Origin: Lingula anatina
Taxonomy: Eukaryota > Brachiopoda > Lingulata > Lingulida > Lingulidae
Direction of reading: 5' to 3'
DNA length: 32,818 nt
Assembly (NCBI RefSeq): GCF_001039355.2
Contig: NW_019776101.1
Span: forward strand, 1 to 32,818
Position numbers and translations under genes: made by a program. The notes under the pieces are model-generated. The model did not search any database and was not told the origin of the DNA. It saw only the letters and a program-made list of their open reading frames with translations. Positions 13,301 through 25,082 of the stretch are shown piece after piece. How positions within the stretch are numbered: the stretch's first letter is position 1; the number at the start of each line of letters is the position of its first letter.

Positions 13301-14912
13301 NNNNNNNNNNNNNNNNNNNNNNNNNNNNNNNNNNNNNNNNNNNNNNNNNNNNNNNNNNNNNNNNNNNNNNNNNNNNNNNNNNNNNNNNNNNNNNNNNNNN
13401 NNNNNNNNNNNNNNNNNNNNNNNNNNNNNNNNNNNNNNNNNNNNNNNNNNNNNNNNNNNNNNNNNNNNNNNNNNNNNNNNNNNNNNNNNNNNNNNNNNNN
13501 NNNNNNNNNNNNNNNNNNNNNNNNNNNNNNNNNNNNNNNNNNNNNNNNNNNNNNNNNNNNNNNNNNNNNNNNNNNNNNNNNNNNNNNNNNNNNNNNNNNN
13601 NNNNNNNNNNNNNNNNNNNNNNNNNNNNNNNNNNNNNNNNNNNNNNNNNNNNNNNNNNNNNNNNNNNNNNNNNNNNNNNNNNNNNNNNNNNNNNNNNNNN
13701 NNNNNNNNNTTTTTTTATGTTTTGAGTAACATTAGAGGACATATCTAGACACCCTGTGTTTTGGAGTCTGTAAATGATAAGATTTTTTGCTCAGCAGATG
13801 ATGGTACAAAGCCAGACTCTGACACTGAGGGTGCTACATATCTGGATGGTAGATATTCTGTGAAATGAAAGAAGAAAGACTTCTTGAACAAAAAGCATCG
13901 TAGCAAAATTTAATCCACGAGTGGACTTAGTAGATAAAATATTACAGACCTTTTAATATGAAATTCTGCTTTGTTCCAGGCCCAGACTATAGAACATTTA
14001 TGCAGTGTAAAGATCTACCAGATGGCGACCCATATACTGGAGTCACATGTCCTGCTGGTAAACTTCATTGACACATTTGTCTCTTAAATGTCTTATGGAA
14101 AGCATATATATACATTGTATCTATGCAGGGCTTTTGAACTTTATACATAGGCCAAAAGTATTGTTGTAGAGCATAAAAAAGCTGTTCAGTGCATTACAAC
14201 ATTGATAATATCTGCATGCTGTCAGTTCAGGTCACTCCAATTATCTGGGTTGTGGAAGATGCAGATTAAAAAACCAACCAATGGAAAGTTTTTGAAAAAA
14301 CTTTTTCCTAAAATTTTTGTACTTTTTGGAATGTGTATATTATTTATTTGTTATGTGTGGTTAAATACTCATCTTTTGCAACATCCAACATTCTCAAAGT
14401 ACTGGTATACTTGACAAGTGGTATTAGAAAAACATTTTCCCTTTTTGCTTTTTCCTTCAGATGAGTATCCTACCATGACTCAATGTGCCTGTGGTTATTG
14501 TGGGCCATGGTGGATGAGTGGCAATAACACGTGTTCGTGCGATACGTCTGTCACCAGCGACTGGGTCACTGGCCAGTGCTGCCGTTTCTTGTTCTCACCA
14601 CGCACTGGAGGTAGGTGGATTTTGATATGCAATTTAAATCGTAGATTTTGGAGTTGAATTTTCTTCACTGCAAAGTTTCAAACTTCTGCAGTATGTTGAA
14701 TTATTGTATTATTATTACTGAAATAGCTTGTTTTTAGTGAAATTTTTTTTTTTGCATATATTTTGAGATTTCGATCAACTTTCCTATTTTTTGCACCAAA
14801 GTCATGCCTTGTATATGCTTTGCAGATCAACATGTTGCTAAATGGGATTAATTAACCTTGCAACAATTTGTGAAATATGCCGTGTCACAGTAACTTTGGT
14901 GTTTTAGAAGTA

Positions 14913-14962
<50 letters not shown>

Positions 14963-17745
14963 ACACAGCGAGAGAGAGCATCAATTTATTAATGACAGTT
15001 GCCCTTATATTGTCTGTCACAGTAAATGACAAAAATCTGAATATTCTCACCTGTCTATCCAGGTAATATAGCAGATAAGTACATCCGCTGGCAAGGCGCC
15101 TACACAAGTGGCCATGATGACTGGAGCAAAGGAAGCACCACCCTAACAGAATGCTTACAACACTGTGAAAACCAGGTGAGTGTGGAAAGTAAAGTTCTCA
15201 GAAATACTTTCTTTGGTCTGGCATTTTTTTTTAAATTGGACATGTGCATTTGATATGAGAGTTTTTTCCTAAAAAAGTCTTCCTAAAACTAGTGTTGCTT
15301 TGGTAACTTAAAATATCTATTTACAATTAATGTATGCTCAGAGCTGAATTTAAATAGATCCATCTCTGTGCAACACATTCAGTATCCATCACTGTCTCAT
15401 ACAAAACAAAATATTATTATTTATTATTTTCTCCATCTCTCATTTTCCCAGGTGGGTTGCCGTTCCCTGAATTGGAATCCCTCCACTGGGGCATGTATTT
15501 TGAGTAAAGAAAACCATCGTACTGCCCCCTCTTCTATACAGACCCAGGGTTCCTATGACCTCTATGAGAGATACAACGCTGCCCTAGAAGGTAGTTATAC
15601 TAGCTTCTTAGTATATTTTTTCATTGCTTTTCAATAATATGAAATATGTCAAGTTGGTATTTTAGATTTTTCATTCAGATGACTTATGATTTTAAGCATA
15701 AACATTCAAAATGAAAAACTAGTCAAACAAATATTCTTAGTTAGATTAAAGTCTTGCATAAATTAATTGCATTCAGATGTTATTTGTAACATGGAAAAGC
15801 TTTGTTGAATTAGCCATGTTTTAGTTGGGAAACTGGTCCTTATGAGAACAGATGTGCTTGATTAAGATTGGGATTAACATCTTGTAATTATTTGATTTCA
15901 TTGATTATTGTTTCACAATTATGTTTGAAAAAACCCTGGCCACATTTACTCATGAGCTTCACATATTTGCTTATAATTTTAAATGTACAAGAGGGTCCAT
16001 TAAACACCACAAAAGCTCTTTAATATCAGCATGTGTTTTCTACACAGTCTTCAGTTGTCTCTTGTCTTTTCTATTTCAACTAGATCACCCTAGTCTCGTG
16101 CGTAATTACTTCCATCACATAGAAGGTTATGCTGTAGCTGGCTACAATGTTTTGTCTTCTGCCATGGCAGTGACGGTGGACACCTGCCTGCTTCTCTGTC
16201 TGGAAAACCCAGAGTGAGTGCAAGTAGATATTTTCAAGAAGATGGAATGAGAATGCAATTGAATTTCTGACTTTAAGTGTTAAAGTCTGGAAAATTCAAA
16301 ACCAGTTATGAATACCAGATTAATGTTATTACATCCAAATCTTCCTACAGTGTAAAGTCTGTGTTTTTGTGTAAGTAGATGGCACAACTCTTTCAGGAGT
16401 AAGATTTTTTGGGATCAAAAAAATATTACTGGCCTGGGTGGCCCCCTGGATCCCATGTTTACTGACTTTTTCACTTAATGGCTGTCTCATCCCTGCTTTT
16501 TACTTGAGCTTTTTTGAGGTCCTAGGAAATATTACTACATATGTGTTTTCTTGACATTTTCAGCTGCAAGTCTGTGGACTATGACTATGTGTCTAGTGCT
16601 GGATGTTGGCTTAACTCAGAAACCAGAATTTCAATGCCGTCAAGTTTTAATATGTATTACAATTATGACTACTATGAATTTATTGACAATGGAGGTGAGT
16701 ATATGCCAATCAGTTAGCTTTTTTTCAGCAACCCCAAATTATTAGTTATAGGATACCTGTTAATGTCTCAAGCTGTTGAGAAAAGGAAAAGATGTTTTCT
16801 AATAGCCTTTAGTTCACAATTCCAAGGATTTCTATTTACCAATGTTTCAGAGATAGTATTCACTTACTTTGGAACAAAAATAGTACCAAAACTCCTATGT
16901 TTTTTTCTTGTTACAAGAGAAAAAAATGTACCTGTGTCACTAATACTTGTATTAGGAACAAAAATAGCATAAGTGAAACAGCAATGGTTTGCTCTTCTGA
17001 ATGATTTTTGATTGGCAAGAAGAATAAAAATGCTGTTTGACAATAAGTAGTAGCAGAATTTGCTGTTCTTGGCAGTAAGAATGGTATTGATAATTTGTTG
17101 ATTGATTGATTGGTTGGGCAATCTTGATAATTTGTTGATTGATTGATTGGTTAGGCAATCTTTGTATCTTGTTTTAACTTAATGTTTAAACTTAGGTTCT
17201 TAAATTGAATTTTTTTCTTTCAGATCCACAGTTGAGCTGCAATGAAGTTACTGAAACAGGCAATTATGCTTACTGCGGAATGATAGGTAAGGTCATCACT
17301 TACGACCAGCTATATATTATATTTAATAACTTATTTACATATGATAGGTAGGTCATCACTTACGACCAGCTATATATTATATNTATATCATATTAAAATA
17401 TAGTTTGTTTTTTATGCTTTAGAGCTGGCTATCTAAACTCGGATGAATTCAACGCTGCCCATTTCAACATACATGATCAGGACTGAGAAGGGGATTAAAG
17501 GAGCGTTTGACGACTTGGAAAAAATTGTTTCCGAGGAGTTCGATCTTGATCAGTATAATGACTTTAATCTTCGATGAAAAAGAACTGAACCCACGAAATT
17601 TGCTGAACTTAGGAATAATGTGAGGCATAACAATGACGCTGCTAAATAAATTCAGATTGTCAAATGCAACCAATATTGTTATTGTTATGTGCTATTTTCA
17701 GTTTGACTGATTTTTGTAGGGGAACGAAAAGAGCGCATTTCAGCA

Positions 17746-17812
<67 letters not shown>

Positions 17813-20800
17813 CAACTTACACATATGTAAGTTATAATGGCTTGTGAAGCATACAACTCTTTTGTGCACACTTTGTATACACCTTAGCTACATCCCTACA
17901 ATGTCTTCTGCTTCTGTACCAGGGCAGTGACTTGTAAGTATAGGCTAAGGCAGCAACAGCCAACTATATGTCATATATTAGCATGATATTTGCTGACTAT
18001 GAAAACAATTCCATTGGGAATGAAAAATAAAAAAGAAGTCGATATATTCTGTAAATTCATCATTCTTTATTGGAAAATGAAAAAAGTGAACTGACCACCT
18101 CCTTTTGTCTTGGAATGTTTAACACCACCTAGTGTTGATTATATGAATTAGTTAAACTTTTCATTTTGTGCACAGAATTAAAAGTTAACTTATCAAAATG
18201 CTTTTGGTCACATCAGGTTCTTCAGTTATAGCTTCAATTTTGTGTAGAAAGTGAAATCTTACAACTTACGATCATTATCAATAGTCTACAAAGATGAATG
18301 TACGTCAGAATACCACTTATAATGTTCATTTTGCAGGTACTTGGATGGAGCATTTCAATATGATAGAGTATGGAGCCCTGGCAGGATACAACAATGTTTT
18401 AAATTATGGGACAACGATTAATGACTGTTTACAACTTTGTCATGATAACAGTAATTGCAAAACCATTGATCAAAGAAATATTGACTCAGGAAGTGAGTAT
18501 GACGCATTTTATTATTATTTATTTATTTATATGTTTATTTGTATTTATTACAACCAAAAGAATGAAGTGTAACATTCATAGTGTAAATACAAAAGGGTAT
18601 TAAAAGTACAAAAATCACATTGCCGAATGCTTACTGTTTGTTTCAGTATTGATCAATATTCTGTAGACAAATAGAAGAAACATTGAAGTTCATTAAATAA
18701 AACATTAAATAGTCTTCCTGTAATAAACAATTTCTCAATTGTTGGATTAATTAGCTGTTATAGTATATAATATGATTTCTTTCACTCAGCTCATGTTTCA
18801 TTTGTTGGTTTTCTTTACAGGTTCTGATTATGTGTGTGACCTTAGTTATGACACCAGATTTACAGTGGGATCCTCCTCTGATTTCATGACTGGAACCTGG
18901 CCATCATATAATAACTTTGTTTTCAAAGGATTTAGAGGCAAGTACAGTCATCTGGTAGAGGTAATGTGTTTTTAATCAAATTATATATACTTTTCTAAGA
19001 TTGTTATAATGATTCGAGGCTTAATAATTTTGGATGTTAAGACATGCTTGTTTACTGTATTGGAAGATAACTGCAAAAGATAACTGTTGGAAGAAAGTAA
19101 ATAAGTACATTGGTCCAACTTGACAATGAAACAGAAGAGTAAATTACATAAGTCTGCATAAATAATAATCCTATAGAAAGAAGTACCACTTAACTTTAGC
19201 TAATTGTAAGTTAGTATTGATTATTTTGAATCATTTATTTATTTTCCTTTTTTTTTCAAAATGAAATTTTCATTTAAGCAATTTTTTTTCTTTTTCATAC
19301 CACAGGGGATTATTTGAAAGACTCTTTCCAGCACATCCCTGGACATTACGTAATGTGGTCAACGTTATCCACCCTGACTAAGACAGTAGCTGAGTGCATG
19401 GCTCTGTGTTATAACAATGCATATTGTAGAGGCTTTGATTACCGTAGCAGTGACAGCACCTGCACCTTGAAAAACCAAAACCGTTTCAGTCAACCAGCTA
19501 AGTTTTTCGTGGCAGATGCAAATTGGGATCATTATGAATTTATTGGATCAAGAGGTATGAAAATTGTTTTGAAAATGAGTAATAATTTTTGGCCAAAAAA
19601 TGGAATTTTAAAGTGAAAAAAATTATTTGTAGAATAGTGTGATGTTCTTTAAGATGTTCTTAGATTTAAACCAACAAGACACCAAGTCTGATTTCCCAGC
19701 ACCATACTTTATTTTTCAAGTCTCCAGTATTCTCCCGAGATCTCAACAAATACAACACTGATATTCTCTAACACAATACTGAGCTACAGCACATTTACTA
19801 CATCTCTCCCTCTTGAGATATGCACCACAATGACTTTAAATGTGCATTTTTTTTTTTTTTTTTTTTTACTTATATAATGACAAAACTAAATAAACTAAAA
19901 TGTTACAAATACTCAGAGGCACTCTAAATAATCACTTCAGAGTGTAAACAGATCAACAGTTCTCATTAATCCTTTAACAGTCCTTGGTCATCTTACATGT
20001 AAGACAATATGTCTCTAGAAAATTTTAATGACAGTAATATTTCTCAGTCAAGTGTAAGTTAGTCTCTCAGGTGCTTTGCGCTCCCTTTGTGGATATCTGC
20101 GAACTGGTTGTTTATCAACAGTAGGACTAGCCTCAACATCATCAGATACAAATGTACTGCTAGCTTCAGATTTGTCAGGTAATTTTGCATCACTATTGTC
20201 CATTGTANGAATGGTTAATTACCATAAACCCAATGAGACAACATTATCCAACTATCATGCTTCCTGCTAAATCCCACCCACCCACCCTTTTTCAGCTTGC
20301 CCCCCAGGCACATATTCCCCAACAGGTTACTATGGCAAAGTCCGGTGCACCCCCTGTCCCCTGGGGACCTACTCCAGTGACCGCGGAAGCACCGAGTGCA
20401 AGGTCTGCCCGACTGGTCACATCTCCAACCAGACTGGACAGATGACCTGTGTCCTGTGTCCTTACAGTAAGTGGACAGTTTTCAAGATAAGAAGTTCTTG
20501 GGTGCATATATAATGTAGTGGTCTGTTTGTATGTACAAGTTGACACCAGTTAATTATAAACTTTTAAAGATATGAATATTGTTCAATACAGCGTGGAAGT
20601 TGTGAATTTGATGTGGAAAGTGGCACACTGTAGTTCCTTAGTCTGTTGAGAAAAAAAAATTCACTTTATAAGTTTGTTTTTAATTGCATTTATCTTAATA
20701 ATATATTGTGTAAATTTTATGTTGGACTTGGGAACAAGTTGACTTCCAAACAAATATCCTGGAATTGAACCTGTTGTCAACTCAGTTACATGTACCTATT

Positions 20801-23044
20801 AAATGTTTACAAAAGTTGTGAAGCTAGCTCTTAAAATTAATGTCAGTTTTCACATTTTACCTTTAAGAAATGTCCTTACAAACATGGATACTAAGAAAAA
20901 AAACTAAATAATTATTTCACTGAATTTTTATTCTGATGCAATGTTTGTAATGAATTTGATTACAGATGGTGTTACAGATGAACTAAAACAAAAATGTATG
21001 CCATGTAAGGCAGGATATGTGACAGATGGCCGAGCCAGTCAATTCTGCAGACGATCAAACTGCCAGGCACCAGGTGTCGCTGCCTGCCAAGGACAGTCTT
21101 GTACAGAAGGCAGATCGTCTGCTGGTTCAAGCTTTGTGGTGATGTTTCCAGAGACGTTGTCACCCAATGCCACACTGAAGTTGTTCTTCAGTGCAGATCC
21201 TTCAGAGTCGGCTTCTGTTACCGTTACCTCTCCAGGGTATTTTGTTATCTCTTTGACTCTCTCTCTCTAGCTAGCTCTGTTATAGCTTGACTTTTTCTCT
21301 CCCTTTTTGCCTACCTCCCTTTCTTCTTCCTTAGTAATAGTAATGCCAAATGCCAAATAAAGTTCAATCAAAAGTGAAATTTTTTTAACCATATGTTTTC
21401 ATTATCCCAACTACAATTTGATTTTGTAAAGATCATTTCTTAAGTTGATTTTACTTTTGAACAGCAATTAGATTAACATGAGATATTATATAAATGATGA
21501 TGCTTTCTCTTCAGATGGTCAAGTCCTGCCATATCTGAGACAGTCACGGTGTCATCAACGGGCACTACAAATGTGGTAATTCCCAGAGAGCTGATGATGA
21601 CGGGAACATCTAAGAGCTCCACAGGGTTGCTTATTAGCTCTTCAGCACAGATCTCTGTGCATGGTAGGTGACGAATTGTGACTGGACTATAAGAGAGAGA
21701 GAGAGAGAGAGAGATGAATAAGAAATTGAATCTTTGGAAATTAGATGTACATTTATAACAGCATGACTGTTGACAAAATCCGAAGTTAACTGTAGTACAA
21801 ATAAAGAAGTTACAACTTTATACACACAGGTTAATATAACAAAAACAGATCATGATGAAAAATAGCCATGATCTGGATTATATCATATTATTTCAGGAGT
21901 GCTATCAAGCAGTGGGGATGGTCAGGGAGACTGGTTTCAGGTGCTGCCCACAGCCTCCCTGGGTCTGGAGCATTACGCTACCTGCTGGACACCAGGCCCT
22001 GGGGATAAGACACTGATTGGTCAGTATACATGGTCATGACCATATGAATGGACAATAGTTTCTACAACTGTGCTAGCCAGGGTCCAGTACCATTCATTTT
22101 TTTTTTAGTTTTACTAATACAGGATTTATTATTCATTGATTTGGCTTGTCTAGTTACATTTTAAATGGCTTTGTAAAAGAAAAAAAAAGCTTGTCCAAGA
22201 ATTTCTGTGTTGGATAGTGTTTTGTAGTATTATCAGTTAGCATTTATGTTTTTATTTGCATTTTAGAACTTTTTATCTTATGTCACTAAATTGAAGGTGG
22301 ATTCTTTATTTTGACTTGACTCTACGTAAATATATCTTTGTTGAAATTTCGAAACATTGATATTGAACTGAATTAGAAATCGGAGACCATTTTCCCTTGA
22401 AATAGCCTTATAACAAAGTGAGGTAATGTAGTTTTTTGATTTATACATAAACTTTTCTATTTTCCAGGCATTGTTGCCACTGCAGACAACACTCTGTTGG
22501 TCATAACTCTGACAGCTGCGGTCACTTTAGATGGTCAAGATTACATGGACGGACAAAAGATCATTGTGACTCTGAACCAGCATGAAACACTTCAACTCCA
22601 GAGTGATGGAGACTTGACAGGAAGCCATATTTCTGCCGATAAATCCGTGGCTGTATTAAGTGGCAATATGGCGCTGAATGTGACTGCTGGGCAGCATCAG
22701 AACCAGACGGGCACATCTGTTGAACCAATGCTGCCTGTGGCAACATGGGGGACTGTGTTTGCCAAGGTAAATGAGGGAGACATGGTCACTTTATGGCATA
22801 CAGTGTCTGTTAGACATTAATATATACTAGCAAAAAAAAAAGAATCTTGGAAGTTTCAAAACTTTTCCCTTGATCAATAAGGTACCCATTATCCAAAACT
22901 GTTGGCAGAATGTTACTCTCTAGTTTGGGTTTTTGATATTTGGGTCACTATTGTAATGAAGATGGAGTTTGGTGAATTTCAATTGTGGAGAAAATGATGA
23001 AAATTATTTAAATATCCTGGATTTTTTAAAATTATTTTATTATA

Positions 23045-23075
<31 letters not shown>

Positions 23076-25044
23076 TTGGTGTATGAAGGTCTTAAATATG
23101 TTATGCACCTTATAAAAAATAATAAAGTACAGGTAATATAGCTATGATTTTAATGTAAATTAACCATGACTTAATGTTGCTGTATGGCATTAATGCATCA
23201 AGTTTTCAAATTTTGGTATGGAAATTTGAAACTTCTGGCCTCATTTCAGCCCAGTGTACCAACAGGTCGAGTGGATTTTGTTTTGATCATGTCCAGCTTG
23301 GAGCACACAGTTCTGACCATGAAAGATGGACGTACAATGAAATTGGTCAAAAGAGGGCAAAAAATCATCATGGAACATGTGAGTGGTGAAAGTGAATTCT
23401 ACATTACGGCTTCAAAACCTGTTCAGGCAGTGGCATTTATAAGTGGTGGGGATGTGGCTCCTCCTGCAATGCTTCTACTGCCACCTTTTGACCAGGGTGG
23501 AAATCATTTCTCAATGTGAGTATATGCTGTCTGGTTGAGGTTTGCTTCCTTTATGTGTGCTTATTAATTCAAATAATTAAGAGATGGATGCAGTTACAAA
23601 ATGTACTATATATAGCCATTCACTTGCAGCACCTGATATAATTAACCTTAAATTGGAATGGGCACCATGCACTTGATACCGGTACCTTGTATTAATGCTT
23701 AGAAGCTGTTATTTATACAGCACATGTGCAAAGTAACATATNAATACCTTGTATTATGCTTAGAAGCTGTTATTTATACAGCACATGTGCAAAGTAACAT
23801 ATATTTTACAGTTATTGACTTTGGCCCACAGCTTTAAAACAGCACATACTTACTGAAAGGTTATGTCAACTTTTTATTAAAATTTGTATGTGCATGAACA
23901 TCAGTGTCCACCAAGATAGCAGAAGCTGCAACATCACTAGTTGTCATTTCCTGCTGTTGTCATCTGATCGATGATATGTTTCGTGTACTATAGTTAGTCA
24001 AAAGGCATTTATTATGTCATAGGTCAATATTGGGTTTTGTCAGACCTTTGCCATTCCCAGATATAAGGTTATATTCTATGCTAATTAATATAATTATGAT
24101 CATCAGTGATATCTACATGATAAGTAAAGGTAACAGCAAGGTTGATTGCAACCTTGTTTGGGGAACTTTTTTTATATCATGCACTAAAGATGAATTTTAT
24201 TTACAGTCCTTTTTATTTCAAAAAGCAATGATTTAATGATTTTATTTTCCCTTCACAAGTAATTGCTCAGCTGGCCATTTCTCGCAAATCAACAAGACTC
24301 ACAAGCAGTTATACATGTACAAATTGAACACATGGTATTTGCTGGAGTTTAATAGAATAACAGTTTATTATTGTTGTTATTATTATTGTACCACCAGCGT
24401 TAGCGCTGGCNGATACCGGTACCTTGTATTAATGCTTAGAAGCTGTTATTTATACAGCACATGTGCAAAGTAACATATATTTTACAGTTATTGACTTTGG
24501 CCCACAGCTTTAAAACAGCACATACTTACTGAAAGGTTATGTTAACTTTTTATTAAAATATGTATGTGCATGAAGATCAGTGTCCACCAAGATAGCAGAA
24601 GCTGCAACATCACTAGTTGTCATTCCCTGCTGTTGTCATCTGATCGATGATATGTTTCGTGTACTATAGTTAGTCAAAAGGCATTTATTATGTCATAGGT
24701 CAATATTGGGTTTTGTCAGACCTTTGCCATTCCCAGATATAAGGTTATATTCTATGCTAATTAATATAATTATGATCATCAGTGATGTCTACATGATAAG
24801 TAAAGGTAACAGTAAGGTTGATTGCAACCTTGTTTGGGGAACTTCTTTATATCATGCACTAAAGATGAATTTTTTTACAGTCCTTTTTATTTCAAAAAGC
24901 AATGATTTAATGATTTTATTTTCCCTTCACAAGTAATTGCTCAGCTGGCCATTTCTCGCAAATCTACAAGACCCACAAGCAGTTATACATGTACAAATTG
25001 AACACATGGTATTTGCTGGAGTTTAATAGAATAACAGTTTATTA

Positions 25045-25082
<38 letters not shown>

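Larger units (their letters stand above)
19555..20295. other. intron with retrotransposon insertion
   Basis: Most of this intron (19628-20207) is a minus-strand Ty3/gypsy fragment ending at a single N (20208). The remaining bases are plain intron. Confidence 0.75.

Noticed and set aside
13041-13748. ORFs running through the N gap
   Set aside because: The N run is translated as X; only the part before 13234 is real coding sequence.
17088-17161. Possible CRISPR-like or satellite array
   Set aside because: Just two 37-bp units in tandem without spacers, in a eukaryotic intron.
18961-18966. GT donor at the end of the PAN4 exon
   Set aside because: Wrong phase for the next exon; the GC donor at 18938 fits.
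24030-24936. Repeated MGFVRPLPFP ORFs
   Set aside because: The same non-coding intron segment present in two haplotype copies; no domain, and the frame differs between copies.
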